From contig NZ_FXTJ01000008.1 of assembly GCF_900182545.1 (NCBI RefSeq), forward strand, positions 180,668 to 244,667: a DNA stretch of 64,000 nucleotides, read 5' to 3'. Position 1 is the stretch's first letter. Every line of letters starts with the position of its first letter. The DNA comes from Geodermatophilus aquaeductus (GTDB lineage Bacteria > Actinomycetota > Actinomycetes > Mycobacteriales > Geodermatophilaceae). The notes under the pieces are model-generated. The model did no database searches and was not told where the DNA came from. It worked only from the letters and a program-made list of their open reading frames with translations. Shown piece by piece: positions 8,375-17,119 of this stretch. The position numbers and the translations under genes are program-made.

Positions 8375-8785
8375 TCAGTAGGGCAGGTCGAGCTCGATGT
8401 GCCGCTTGGTGAACCGCCAGGCGCCGTCGCCCTCGCGGACCAGCTCGTCCTCGTACCTGGCGGTCGAGAGCACGGTGGCCTTCCCGTCCTTGACCGAGAT
8501 CAGCGTCAGGTAGGAGCTGACGGTCGCGGCGTCCTCGGTCTCCTTGCGGACGGCCATGTTCGTGGTGACGTGCCGGCGCTGGTCGGTCTGGCTGGCCAGG
8601 CTGTCGGTCATCAGCTTCATGACGGCCGCCTTGCCCTCGAAGGGCCCGATCAGGTCGCCGCCGGCGATGCGCATGGTCATGACGGCGCCCTCGGCGAAGG
8701 TGTCGGCCATCTCCGCCATGTCGTTGTCGTCGTAGGCGATGGAGTACCGGTTGAGCACGTTCTCGATGGCGCCGCGAGCGGACAT
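8375..8785 (-). CDS. NTF2-fold (SnoaL_4-like) protein
   Basis: This is a 136-residue NTF2-fold protein with the usual layout: IENVLNRYSIAYDDNDMAEMADTF, then a beta-rich core with RRHVTTNMAV, then the closing WRFTKRHIELDLPY. It is the first gene of the minus-strand run 8785-4563, and its promoter region carries one copy of the 18-bp element found also at 12492 and 15190. The catalytic role is unknown; related proteins act as dehydratases or hydroxylating-dioxygenase-like small subunits. Confidence 0.8.
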   Translation of the reverse strand: MSARGAIENVLNRYSIAYDDNDMAEMADTFAEGAVMTMRIAGGDLIGPFEGKAAVMKLMTDSLASQTDQRRHVTTNMAVRKETEDAATVSSYLTLISVKDGKATVLSTARYEDELVREGDGAWRFTKRHIELDLPY

Positions 8786-8832
8786 GGCTGCACTCCTGAC
8801 GGTGGCCGACGACGGCGTCGGCGGGCTGGGAT

Positions 8833-8850
8833 GTGACGGCGCTTACCCTA
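8833..8850. promoter_or_regulatory. Copy 1 of a shared 18-bp operator-like element
   Basis: The sequence GTGACGGCGCTTACCCTA lies 48 bases upstream of the NTF2 gene start at 8785. It agrees at 12 of 18 positions with the copy at 12492-12509, and all six differences are transitions. On the minus strand TAGGGT could be the -10 box of the 8785-4563 operon, so a bound repressor would block transcription. The role is an inference from position and recurrence. Confidence 0.5.
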
Positions 8851-8897
8851 TGCATGATTCGCCGGGTTGAGAAGGGGATGTCCGGTCCGTCCGCAGG

Positions 8898-10196
8898 TCA
8901 GGCGGGCGCGGGATCGAACTCGACGAGCAGGCTCTCGACGCTGCGGGTGTACAGGCCGGCCTCGCGCGGCGTGAAGCCGTCCTGGTAGTGGAGGCCGGGG
9001 AGCCGGTCGAGGACCAGGTCGAGCGCCACGGTCATCTCGCTGCGGGCCAGTAGCGAACCGACGCAGAAGTGCCGTCCGAGGACGAACTGCACGTGGTTGG
9101 CCGCGCCGCTGAAGGCCTTGGCGACGTCGAGGTCGGGGCGCCGGACGTCGAACTCGTCGGGGCGCTCGAAGTGCCGCTCGTCCCGGTCGGCCGCCGCGAG
9201 CATGAGGATGCAGGTGGCGCCGGCCGGGATCGTCGTGCCGGAGAGCTCCACCGGCTCCTCGGTCTGACGCATGATCATGTGGACCGGCCCGGAGAAGCGC
9301 AGCGTCTCGGCGATCACGGCGTCGGCCAACGACCGGTCGGCGCGCACCGCGGCCAGCTGGTCGGGGGAGTCGAGCAGGTTGCGGACCATGCTGGCGATCG
9401 CCTTGTCCGTCGTCTCCCCGCCGGCCACCAGGAGCAGGCTGACGAAGGCCTTGATCTCCTCGTCGCTCATCCGCTCGCCGTCGACCTCGGCGCGGCACAG
9501 CCGGGAGAGCAGGTCCTCGCCGTCGCCGTCCCGGCGTTCCCGGATGATCGGCAGCACGTACTCCCGCAGCTCCTCGCGGGTCTGGTCGGCCCGGGCCGTG
9601 ACGGCGGGGTCGCCGGCCAGGTTGTTCAGGTGGGCCATGATCGAGTGGTACCAGCCGTGGAAGCGCTCGTGGTCGCTCTTCGGGAGCCCGAGCATGTCGA
9701 CCATGACGTTGATCGGGAACCAGGTCGTGAACTCCGCGACCAGGTCGGCCCGGCCCCGCCCGGCGAACCCGTCGACGAGGTCGCCACCGGCCCGGGCGAC
9801 CACGGCGTCGACCAGCTCGGCCGCGTCGCGGGTGATCACCGGGAGGAAGGCCTCGAGCCCCTTGCCCCGGAAGAACGGGTTGAGCAGCGCACGGTGGGTG
9901 GCGTGCTCCTTGCCCTCCATCTGCAGGATGGTCCGGCCGTGGATCGGCTCGAGCTGCCACTCGTAGTTGCGGCTGGAGAACGCCGGCGTGCGGAAGGCGG
10001 CGGCGACGTCGGCGTACCGGCTGATCAGCCAGCTCTGGGTGGCCTCGTGGAAGGTCACCGGGTGGGAGTCGCGCAGCACCCGGTGGAAGGGGTAGGGGTC
10101 GGCCAGGTACTCCGCCGAGAGGATGTCCGGCGCCGGCGGGGTCACGGTCGAGGTCACGGTGGGGCTCCCGGTCGTCGGCGTCGGTTCATCCGCCAT
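8898..10196 (-). CDS. Cytochrome P450
   Basis: This is a 432-residue soluble bacterial P450. The haem-ligand motif FVLGRHFCVG has its Cys at about residue 378, the oxygen-binding I-helix reads LLVAGGETTDKA, and the K-helix ExxR is AETLRF. The frame continues upstream, but ATG 10196 gives a normal N-terminus (a Thr/Pro-rich lead, then PYPFHRVLRD). A perfect CRP-type palindrome sits 11 bases before it. It should hydroxylate a small hydrophobic substrate, with electrons from a ferredoxin such as the one at 12574. Confidence 0.92.
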   Translation of the reverse strand: MADEPTPTTGSPTVTSTVTPPAPDILSAEYLADPYPFHRVLRDSHPVTFHEATQSWLISRYADVAAAFRTPAFSSRNYEWQLEPIHGRTILQMEGKEHATHRALLNPFFRGKGLEAFLPVITRDAAELVDAVVARAGGDLVDGFAGRGRADLVAEFTTWFPINVMVDMLGLPKSDHERFHGWYHSIMAHLNNLAGDPAVTARADQTREELREYVLPIIRERRDGDGEDLLSRLCRAEVDGERMSDEEIKAFVSLLLVAGGETTDKAIASMVRNLLDSPDQLAAVRADRSLADAVIAETLRFSGPVHMIMRQTEEPVELSGTTIPAGATCILMLAAADRDERHFERPDEFDVRRPDLDVAKAFSGAANHVQFVLGRHFCVGSLLARSEMTVALDLVLDRLPGLHYQDGFTPREAGLYTRSVESLLVEFDPAPA

Positions 10197-10207
10197 CGTG
10201 CTCGGGA

Positions 10208-10223
10208 TGTGACACAGATCACA
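10208..10223. promoter_or_regulatory. CRP/GlxR-type binding site
   Basis: TGTGACACAGATCACA is a perfect match to the TGTGA-N6-TCACA consensus used by actinobacterial CRP/GlxR proteins. It lies just upstream of the P450 start at 10196, on the 5' side of that gene and after the stop of the SDR gene. cAMP-linked carbon control of the P450 is likely but unproven. Confidence 0.6.
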
Positions 10224-10267
10224 AGGACCGGCCGGGGACGGTGGCACGCCGTTCCCGGCCGGGCCGG

Positions 10268-11107
10268 CTACTTGACGAAGGCGCCGGCGTCGACGGGGAA
10301 GGTCACGCCGGTGACGTAGCGGGCCTCGTCGCTGGCCAGGAAGAGCACCGCGTTGCTGATGTCGACCGACTCGATCCACGGCACGGGCAGGGTGTTGAGC
10401 GACATGAAGCCCGGCATCGCCTTCTCCTGGCTGGGCTCGGGGTCGCCGGGGGAGAACATCGCGTAGGTCCCGGGGTTCTGGATCATGATGGTGTCGACGT
10501 TGGTCGGGTGGATCGTGTTGACCCGGATGCTGTGGGGGCCCAGCTCGTTGGCCAGGGTCCGCATCAGGCCGACGATCCCGTGCTTGGCCGCCACGTAGTG
10601 CGCCACGTGCTGGATGCCCTTGAGGCCGCCGATGGAGCTGGTGAAGACGATCGACCCGCCGCGGCCGGCCTCGATCATCGACGGGATCGCGACCTTGGCG
10701 GTGTGGAAGACGCCGGTCAGGTTGACGTCGATCATGTCCTTCCACTGCTCGCCGGAGAGCTCCCACGCCTTCCCGTAGGTCGCGATGCCGGCGTTGGCGA
10801 CGACGGTGTCCACGTGGCCGAACTCGGCCAGGCCCTCGTCGAAGGCGGTCTGCAGACCGTCGAGGTCGCGGACGTCGGCCTTGCGGGCCACGATGCGCCG
10901 GTCGAGGGCCTCGACCGCCTCGACGGTCCCGGCCAGCTCCTCCTCGGAGGCCAGCGGGTAGTACGGCGTCACCGTGTCGATGTCGGCGCAGATGTCCACG
11001 GCGACGATGTCGGCGCCCTCCTGGGCGAGACGGACGGCGTGGCTGCGGCCCTGGCCGCGCGCCGCGCCGGTGATGAAGGCGACCTTGCCCTCCATGCGTC
11101 CTGTCAT
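10268..11107 (-). CDS. Mycofactocin-coupled SDR-family dehydrogenase
   Basis: This is a 279-residue short-chain dehydrogenase with the Rossmann motif GAARGQGRSHAVRLAQEGAD and the segment ADIVAVDICADIDTV, which matches the mycofactocin-associated SDR subfamily. The catalytic Ser/Tyr/Lys set is visible as TSSIGGLKG and HYVAAKHGIVG. Members of this group keep NAD tightly bound and pass electrons to mycofactocin instead of free NAD. It lies between two P450 genes, so oxidation of an alcohol made by a P450 is a sensible guess. Start ATG 11107 follows GGAG by 8 bases; an internal ATG four codons later is possible. Confidence 0.85.
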   Translation of the reverse strand: MTGRMEGKVAFITGAARGQGRSHAVRLAQEGADIVAVDICADIDTVTPYYPLASEEELAGTVEAVEALDRRIVARKADVRDLDGLQTAFDEGLAEFGHVDTVVANAGIATYGKAWELSGEQWKDMIDVNLTGVFHTAKVAIPSMIEAGRGGSIVFTSSIGGLKGIQHVAHYVAAKHGIVGLMRTLANELGPHSIRVNTIHPTNVDTIMIQNPGTYAMFSPGDPEPSQEKAMPGFMSLNTLPVPWIESVDISNAVLFLASDEARYVTGVTFPVDAGAFVK

Positions 11108-11183
11108 CGGTGGTGCTCCTGTTCTCCGGATCCCCGGATCACCGGCCGCGGCGGTGCGGCCGGCCTCGATGGAGCGGTGCTGG

Positions 11184-12461
11184 TCAGCTGCGGGCGCTCG
11201 CCGCGGACACGCCCTCGGGCACCGCGCCCGGGGGCAGCCGGCGCTCGCCCGGGGTGAACGTCGCCGGGATCCGCTGCCAGCCCTTGTTCACGCCCTGGCG
11301 CGGGTACCGCTTGAGGCCCGAGAGGTCGACCTCGTAGTCGGGCATGCGCTCGAGCACCTGGGCGAGCATCTCCTTGGCCATGCGCTTGCCGAAGTGCGAG
11401 CCAGCGCAGCGGTGCACGCCGACGCCGAAGGCGAGGTGCCGGTTGGGCCAGCGGTGGATGTCGACCTCGTCGGGGTCGGTGAACTGCTGCGGATCGCGGT
11501 TGGCCGACGACCACGCCAGCAGTGCCCGGTCGCCCACCTCCATCGGGCAGCCGTGGAACTCGGTCTCCTTGAGCACCGTGCGGGCCAGCGCCTGGGTGGG
11601 GGAGAAGTAGCGGAGGAACTCCTCGATCGCCCGGTCGAGCAGCGACGGGTCGTCGATCAGCTCCTGGCGCACGTCGGGGTGCTCGTAGAGCCACACCAGC
11701 GCCTGGCTGACCAGCGAGGCCGTCGTCCCGACGCCGCCGCTGACCAGCAGCTCGACGATCGAGAAGACCTCCTCCTCGGTGATCGGCCGGCCGTCGACCT
11801 CCTGCTGCACCAGGTAGCTGATGACGTCGTCGCGCGGCTCGGCGGCGCGGGCGGCGATCGTCCGGCGCATCTGCTCCGAGCAGTACGGGAGGTCGACCTC
11901 GACCGCCCGGCGGTAGACCGGGCTGTCGGTGGGCTCGGCCAGGGTGGCCTGGTGCGAGCGGGCGTAGATCTGCCAGTCCTCGACCGGCAGGCCGAGCCAG
12001 TCGATCGTGCAGATCGCCGGGACGCCGATGACCTGCGCGAGATCGGCCTCCCCGGACTCGACGAGCTCGTCGATGAACCACGTCGTCCACGTGACGATCA
12101 TGTCCTCGACCCTGGCGACGGCGGCCGGTGAGGCGATCGGGTTGACCACCTTGCGGTAGGACCGGAACTCCGGCGGGTCGAGCTCGATCGGGATGTGCTT
12201 GTGCATCGGCGTCTTCGGGATGACCACCGACAGGCCCGGCCCGCCGTACTGGTCGAGGCGCTGGGAGGAGAAGACGTCGTCGTCGCGGGCCGCCTCGAAC
12301 ACCGACTCGTAGTCGGTGAGCACCCAGAAGCCGCCGTAGAGCTCGCTCCAGGCGACAGGATGGGTCTCGCGGAGCCTGCGGTAGGCGCCGACGGTGTCGT
12401 CGGCGTGCTCCGGGGAGTGGTGGTCGAACTGCACGACGGGACACCGGCCAGAGGTGTTCAT
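11184..12461 (-). CDS. Cytochrome P450
   Basis: This second P450 has 425 residues. The haem motif is FGVGVHRCAG with Cys at about 352, the I-helix reads LLVSGGVGTTASLV, and the ExxR helix is IEEFLRYF. The frame is open up to 12524, but that extension would run through a good promoter (-35 TTGACA at 12524-12519, -10 CATTAT at 12500-12495). ATG 12461 is chosen because GAGGACC lies just before it. It is divergent from the ferredoxin and reductase genes, which are probably its redox partners. Confidence 0.92.
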   Translation of the reverse strand: MNTSGRCPVVQFDHHSPEHADDTVGAYRRLRETHPVAWSELYGGFWVLTDYESVFEAARDDDVFSSQRLDQYGGPGLSVVIPKTPMHKHIPIELDPPEFRSYRKVVNPIASPAAVARVEDMIVTWTTWFIDELVESGEADLAQVIGVPAICTIDWLGLPVEDWQIYARSHQATLAEPTDSPVYRRAVEVDLPYCSEQMRRTIAARAAEPRDDVISYLVQQEVDGRPITEEEVFSIVELLVSGGVGTTASLVSQALVWLYEHPDVRQELIDDPSLLDRAIEEFLRYFSPTQALARTVLKETEFHGCPMEVGDRALLAWSSANRDPQQFTDPDEVDIHRWPNRHLAFGVGVHRCAGSHFGKRMAKEMLAQVLERMPDYEVDLSGLKRYPRQGVNKGWQRIPATFTPGERRLPPGAVPEGVSAASARS

Positions 12462-12491
12462 GTGGTCCTCGTCTCTGCTCAACGTCACAGT

Positions 12492-12509
12492 GTGATAATG
12501 CTTATCCTG
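12492..12509. promoter_or_regulatory. Copy 2 of the shared 18-bp operator-like element
   Basis: GTGATAATGCTTATCCTG lies between the divergent P450 (minus) and ferredoxin (plus) genes and overlaps the P450 -10 box. It is identical at 17 of 18 bases to the copy at 15190-15207. It contains the short dyad GATAA-TGC-TTATC, as expected for a dimeric regulator such as a TetR protein. No gene for such a regulator is adjacent. Confidence 0.6.
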
Positions 12510-12524
12510 GTTTTGCTCTGTCAA
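12495..12524 (-). promoter_or_regulatory. Sigma70-type promoter of the second P450 gene
   Basis: On the minus strand TTGACA (12524-12519) and CATTAT (12500-12495) are separated by 18 bases. The expected transcript start near 12489 leaves a leader of about 28 bases with a ribosome-binding site. The spacer and -10 box are covered by copy 2 of the 18-bp element, which fits repression. Confidence 0.6.
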
Positions 12525-12573
12525 CAGGGTCGGCGCCCCGCGGGGGCGTCACCGGTCCGGGGAGGTAGCTGAG

Positions 12574-12768
12574 ATGCGCGTCACGGTCGACCTGGGAGCC
12601 TGCCAGGGGCACGGCGTCTGCCACATGAGTGCGCCCGACGTCTTCGAACTCGACGAGACCGACGGTCACTCGATCGTCGTCCAGGACCCGGTCCCGGCCG
12701 AGCTGGAGGCCGACGCCCAGCTGGGGGCCGACAGCTGCCCCGAGCGGGCCATCACGGTCCTCGCCTGA
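12574..12768 (+). CDS. 3Fe-4S ferredoxin, P450 redox partner
   Basis: This 64-residue ferredoxin has three cysteines, C10, C16 and C55, in the pattern CQGHGVC...SCPERAI. His13 replaces the second Cys of the first motif, so a [3Fe-4S] cluster is expected, as in many P450-linked ferredoxins. A strong GGAGG site precedes the ATG. It is followed after one base by its probable reductase and is divergent from a P450. Confidence 0.92.
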   Translation: MRVTVDLGACQGHGVCHMSAPDVFELDETDGHSIVVQDPVPAELEADAQLGADSCPERAITVLA

Positions 12769-12769
12769 C

Positions 12770-13957
12770 GTGCGGATCGTCGTCGTCGGGGCCTCGCTGG
12801 CCGGCGTCCGGACCGTCGAGGGCCTCCGCCGCCGCGGCAGCGACGCCGACGTCGTGCTCGTCGGCGCCGAGCCCGGCTCGGCCGAGGGCGTGGCCGCGGA
12901 CCGGCCGCCGCTGTCCAAGGCGTTCCTCGCCGACCCCGCCGTCGAGGCCAGGCCGCTGACCGACCGGGAGCGGCTGGGCTCCCTGGGCGTCGAGCTGCTG
13001 AACGGCCGCGCGGTGGACCTCGACCTGGACCGGCGCCGGGTCGGCCTGCACGGCGGGGAGTCGGTGGCCTTCGACCAGCTCGTGGTGGCCACCGGCTCCT
13101 CGCCGCGGTCGGTGCCGGAGCTCGAGCCGCGGCCGGGTGTGCACCTGCTGCGGACCGCAGCCGACGCCGCCGCGATCCGCGCCGCGACCGCCGAGGGCAA
13201 CCGGGTGGTGGTCGTCGGCGGGGGGTTCATCGGCGCCGAGGTGGCCTGGACGCTCCGGCAGCTCGGCCGCGAGGTCGCCGTCGTCGAGCCGCTGCCGACG
13301 CTCATGGTGCGGGGCCTCGGACCTCAGCTGGGGGCGGAGTTCACCCGCCGGCACGCCGAGGCCGGGGTCGAGCTGCACCTGGGCGCGGCGGTGGCGGAGA
13401 TCGAGGGAGCCGAGCGGGTCGAGGCGGTCCGGCTGACCGACGGCACGCGCCTGCCGGCCGACGTCGTCGTGCTGGGCCTGGGCACGGTGCCCGAGACCGG
13501 CTGGCTGGCCGGCGCGGGCCTGGACCTGCGCGACGGCGTCGTCTGCGACGGGCGGCTGGCCGCGGCCGGCGCCGAGGGCGTCTGGGCCGTCGGCGACGTG
13601 GCGCGCTGGCGGCACCCGCGGGTGGGCGAGGACGTGCGCGTCGAGCACTGGACCAACGCGGTCGAGACCGCCGGCGTGGTGGCGGCCAACCTGACCGGCA
13701 CCCCGACCGTGCACGACGCCGTTCCCTACGTGTGGACCGACCAGCACGGCGCGCGGCTGCAGGTCTTCGGCCGGGTGCGGCCGCAGGACGAGCTGCGGGT
13801 CGTCGTCGGCGAGCTCGGCGGCAGCTTCGTCGCGCTCACCGGCGGGGACGGGCTGCTGCGCTCGGTGATCGGCTTCGGCGCGGTCAAGGCGCTGATGCCC
13901 TTCCGCAAGCTGCTGGTCGCCGGCGCCGGCTGGGACGAGGCGCTCGCGGCCGCGTGA
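12770..13957 (+). CDS. FAD-dependent ferredoxin reductase
   Basis: This 395-residue flavoprotein should pass electrons from NAD(P)H to the adjacent ferredoxin. It has the FAD motif RIVVVGASLAGVRTVEGL at the N-terminus, DRPPLSKAFL, the NAD(P) motif RVVVVGGGFIGAEVAWTL in the middle, and the FAD-closing WAVGDVARW near residue 275. These are typical of rhodocoxin/putidaredoxin reductase-like enzymes. GTG 12770 is chosen because it starts directly on the dinucleotide fold, one base after the ferredoxin stop. Confidence 0.9.
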   Translation: MRIVVVGASLAGVRTVEGLRRRGSDADVVLVGAEPGSAEGVAADRPPLSKAFLADPAVEARPLTDRERLGSLGVELLNGRAVDLDLDRRRVGLHGGESVAFDQLVVATGSSPRSVPELEPRPGVHLLRTAADAAAIRAATAEGNRVVVVGGGFIGAEVAWTLRQLGREVAVVEPLPTLMVRGLGPQLGAEFTRRHAEAGVELHLGAAVAEIEGAERVEAVRLTDGTRLPADVVVLGLGTVPETGWLAGAGLDLRDGVVCDGRLAAAGAEGVWAVGDVARWRHPRVGEDVRVEHWTNAVETAGVVAANLTGTPTVHDAVPYVWTDQHGARLQVFGRVRPQDELRVVVGELGGSFVALTGGDGLLRSVIGFGAVKALMPFRKLLVAGAGWDEALAAA

Positions 13958-13960
13958 GCC

Positions 13961-15187
13961 TCAGGCCGGCGGGACGCCCGCCGTCTCGACGGCCGGAGGC
14001 GGCGCCGCGACCGCCGGCGGCACCCGGCGCTGGACGACGGCGTAGGAGGCGACCGACAGCGCCATCGCCGCGGCGGTCACCGCCCACGGCAGGTCGTAGC
14101 CGCCGGTCAGGTCGGCCAGGGCACCGAAGGCCAGGGGTGAGACCAGCGCGCCCAGGTAGTAGCCGCACGACATCACCGCCGTCGCGCGGCCCACCGCGTG
14201 CGGGGCGCGGTCGACGGTGACGGCGTGCGCGAACCCGGCGCCGACCATCGCGCAGAGCAGGCCGGCCACCGCCCCCACGGCCACGACCGCGAGCCCCAGG
14301 TGGGTCCCCGCCCAGAGCAGCAGCGTGCCGCCGAGGCCGACCAGGCACACGAGCGCCGCCGTCCCGGCCCGGGGGAGGGGTCCGCGCCGCTCGCTGCGGT
14401 GCGCCACGAGCACCATCGCCACCGTGCCCGAGCCGGTGCCCGCGGCCGACACCAGGCCGGCGGTGACGGGGGAGATCCCGCCGTCGACCAGGCTCACCAC
14501 CAGGAAGGCGCTCAGCGGGTTGGTCCCGACGACGAAGCAGGTCGCGGCCAGCACCACCCAGACGAAGCCGCGCGGGAGCGCCCCGCCGCGGTCGCCGGCC
14601 GGGCCGGGCGCGGGCCTGTGGCTGGGCACCCAGAGCAGCGCCAGGACGGCGTTGACCGCGGCCAGCCCGGCCAGCGCCAGCACGACGCCGCGCCAGCCGA
14701 CGGCGTCGGCCGCGGGCGGGCCGGCCAGCGCCATGACCGTGAGCAGCGCGGGGATCCCCGCCGTCTTCACCGCGACCGCGGTGGCCGCCTGGTCCGGACG
14801 GGACACCGCGGTCACCGCGACGCTGGTGCCGGCGTTGACGAAGGCGTAGCCGCAGCCGGTCACCACGCTGCTGACCAGCAGCGCGGGGAACGACCCGACC
14901 GCGGCGGCCGTGGCGAGCCCGGCAGCGGTGAGCGCCTGGTCGCCGGCCACCCACCAGCGGGCGCCGAGCCGGTCGACCACCCGTGAGCCGAGCAGCGAGG
15001 TCACCCCGGTGGCGCCGTAGAAGACGCCGACGACGAGGCCGAGCTGGGCGCCGGTCAGGCCGAGGTCGGCCCGCAGCGCGGCGCCGAGGTAGCCCACGAT
15101 CGGCATCGGCGCGGCGCCGAGGCCCATCGCCAGCGTGCTGACCGTCAGGACGGCGGACCGCGACGGCGCCGACCGGGTTCCCCTCAT
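13961..15187 (-). CDS. MFS transporter
   Basis: This is a 408-residue major facilitator protein with about twelve hydrophobic segments. The loop 2-3 signature appears as GSRVVDRLGARWWVAGDQ. It is divergent from korA, and its ATG lies three bases from copy 3 of the shared 18-bp element. A leaderless transcript is possible, because a CATTAG box ends 5 bases before the ATG. It probably moves the substrate or a product of the local pathway. The substrate is not known. Confidence 0.85.
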   Translation of the reverse strand: MRGTRSAPSRSAVLTVSTLAMGLGAAPMPIVGYLGAALRADLGLTGAQLGLVVGVFYGATGVTSLLGSRVVDRLGARWWVAGDQALTAAGLATAAAVGSFPALLVSSVVTGCGYAFVNAGTSVAVTAVSRPDQAATAVAVKTAGIPALLTVMALAGPPAADAVGWRGVVLALAGLAAVNAVLALLWVPSHRPAPGPAGDRGGALPRGFVWVVLAATCFVVGTNPLSAFLVVSLVDGGISPVTAGLVSAAGTGSGTVAMVLVAHRSERRGPLPRAGTAALVCLVGLGGTLLLWAGTHLGLAVVAVGAVAGLLCAMVGAGFAHAVTVDRAPHAVGRATAVMSCGYYLGALVSPLAFGALADLTGGYDLPWAVTAAAMALSVASYAVVQRRVPPAVAAPPPAVETAGVPPA

Positions 15188-15189
15188 CA

Positions 15190-15207
15190 GTGCTAATGCT
15201 TATCCTG
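15190..15207. promoter_or_regulatory. Copy 3 of the shared 18-bp operator-like element
   Basis: GTGCTAATGCTTATCCTG fills the gap between the divergent MFS and korA genes. Together with the copies at 8833 and 12492 the consensus is GTGMYRRYGCTTAYCCTR. The flanking AAAACAGG on the minus strand is also shared with the P450 promoter. It could control both directions. Confidence 0.6.
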
Positions 15208-15244
15208 TTTTATGCCCGAGCGGAACCCGATGACCGGAGGCACC

Positions 15245-17119
15245 GTGGCCACCACCGTCAACCCAGGCACGGCACCGCAGCGCCGCGACCGCGTCGTCAT
15301 CCGGTTCGCCGGCGACTCCGGCGACGGCATGCAGCTGACCGGCGACCGGTTCACCGCGGAGGCCGCCGCGTTCGGCAACGACCTCGCGACGCTGCCGAAC
15401 TTCCCCGCCGAGATCCGCGCGCCGCACGGCACGCTGGCCGGCGTCTCGAGCTTCCAGCTGCACTTCGCCGACCACGACATCCTCACCCCCGGCGACCGCC
15501 CCGACGTGCTGGTGGCGATGAACCCGGCGGCGCTCAAGGCCAACGTCGGCGACCTGCCCGCCGGCGGGGTGCTCATCGTCGACACCGACGAGTTCACGCC
15601 GCGGAACCTGGCCAAGGTCGGCTACGCGACCAGCCCGCTCGACGACGCCTCGCTCGAGCCGTTCACGGTGCACGAGGTGGCGATGACGTCGCTGACCACG
15701 GCCGCGCTCGAGCCGCTGGGCATCGGCAAGAAGGACGCCGAGCGCAGCAAGAACATGTTCGCCCTCGGCCTGCTGGCGTGGATGTACGGCCGGCCCACCG
15801 AGGGCACCGAGCGCTGGCTGCGGGACAGGTTCGCCCGGCGCCCGGAGATCGCCGAGGCCAACGTGCTCGCCTTCCGGACCGGGCACGCCTACGGCGAGAC
15901 CACCGAGGCCTTCGCCGTGACCTTCGAGGTGGCGCCCGCCGTGCTGCCCGACGGCACCTACCGGCAGGTCAGCGGCAACACCGCGCTGGCCTACGGGCTC
16001 GTCGCCGCCGCGCGCCGGGCGGGGCTGCCGCTGTTCCTCGGCAGCTACCCGATCACCCCGGCGTCGGACATCCTCCACGAGCTGTCCCGGCTCAAGCGCT
16101 TCGGCGTCACCACGTTCCAGGCCGAGGACGAGATCGCCGGCATCGGCGCCGCGCTGGGCGCGGCCTACGGCGGCGCCCTGGGCGTGACGACGACGTCCGG
16201 ACCGGGGCTGTCGCTGAAGTCCGAGGCGGTCGGGCTGGCGGTGATGACCGAGCTGCCGCTGCTCGTCGTCGACGTGCAGCGCGGCGGGCCCTCGACCGGG
16301 CTGCCCACCAAGACCGAGCAGGCCGACCTGCTGCAGGCGGTGTTCGGCCGCAACGGCGAGGCGCCGGTGCCGGTGGTCGCGCCGTCGTCGCCGGCCGACG
16401 CCTTCGACGTCGCCGTCGACGCCGCCCGGATCGCGCTGACCTACCGCACCCCGGTGCTGCTGCTCTCCGACGGCGCGATCGCGAACGGCTCCGAGCCCTG
16501 GCGGGTGCCCGAGGAGGACGACCTGCCCGACCTGACGGTCGAGTTCGCCGCCGCGCCCAACGGCCCCGACGGCCGCTTCCTGCCCTACGCCCGCGACCCC
16601 GAGACCCTCGCCCGGCCCTGGGCGGTCCCCGGGACGCCGGGCCTGGAGCACCGGATCGGCGGGCTGGAGAAGGCCGACGAGACCGGCGACATCTCCTACG
16701 AGCCGGCCAACCACGAGCGGATGGTGCGGCTGCGGCAGGCCAAGGTCGACGGCATCGCCGTCCCCGACCTCGAGGTCGACGACCCGACCGGGGACGCGCC
16801 GGTGCTCGTGCTCGGCTGGGGCTCGACGGCCGGGCCGATCGGCGCCGCCGTCCGCCGGCTGCGCACCGCCGGCCACCGGGTGGCCCGGGCGCACCTGCGC
16901 CACCTCGTGCCGCTGCCGGGCAACACCGAGGCGGTGCTGCGCTCCTACCGCACCGTCGTCGTGCCGGAGATGAACCTCGGGCAGCTGGCCTTCCTGCTGC
17001 AGGGCCGCTTCGCCGTGCCGGTGGAGTCCGAGACCAAGGTGGCCGGGCTGCCCTTCGGCGCCGCCGAGCTCGCCGCCCGCCTCACCCCCTACGTGACCAA
17101 GGAGCAGGTGACCGCGTGA
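15245..17119 (+). CDS. korA: 2-oxoacid:acceptor oxidoreductase, alpha subunit
   Basis: This 624-residue protein is a fused gamma-alpha subunit of the 2-oxoglutarate:ferredoxin oxidoreductase type. It oxidatively decarboxylates a 2-oxoacid to acyl-CoA and reduces ferredoxin. The gamma-domain start reads VVIRFAGDSGDGMQLTG, and the alpha domain has LGSYPITPASDILHEL and QAEDEIAGIGAALGAAYGG. GTG 15245 follows GGAGG and is preferred over in-frame ATGs at 15212 and 15230, because the likely promoter overlaps the first of these. Its stop overlaps the korB start. In actinobacteria KorAB usually serves the TCA cycle; here it shares an operator-like element with P450 genes. Confidence 0.9.
   Translation: MATTVNPGTAPQRRDRVVIRFAGDSGDGMQLTGDRFTAEAAAFGNDLATLPNFPAEIRAPHGTLAGVSSFQLHFADHDILTPGDRPDVLVAMNPAALKANVGDLPAGGVLIVDTDEFTPRNLAKVGYATSPLDDASLEPFTVHEVAMTSLTTAALEPLGIGKKDAERSKNMFALGLLAWMYGRPTEGTERWLRDRFARRPEIAEANVLAFRTGHAYGETTEAFAVTFEVAPAVLPDGTYRQVSGNTALAYGLVAAARRAGLPLFLGSYPITPASDILHELSRLKRFGVTTFQAEDEIAGIGAALGAAYGGALGVTTTSGPGLSLKSEAVGLAVMTELPLLVVDVQRGGPSTGLPTKTEQADLLQAVFGRNGEAPVPVVAPSSPADAFDVAVDAARIALTYRTPVLLLSDGAIANGSEPWRVPEEDDLPDLTVEFAAAPNGPDGRFLPYARDPETLARPWAVPGTPGLEHRIGGLEKADETGDISYEPANHERMVRLRQAKVDGIAVPDLEVDDPTGDAPVLVLGWGSTAGPIGAAVRRLRTAGHRVARAHLRHLVPLPGNTEAVLRSYRTVVVPEMNLGQLAFLLQGRFAVPVESETKVAGLPFGAAELAARLTPYVTKEQVTA

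Noticed and set aside
12462..12524. Longer N-terminus for the second P450
   Set aside because: The extension would be encoded by a good -35/-10 promoter and has no ribosome-binding site, so ATG 12461 is better.
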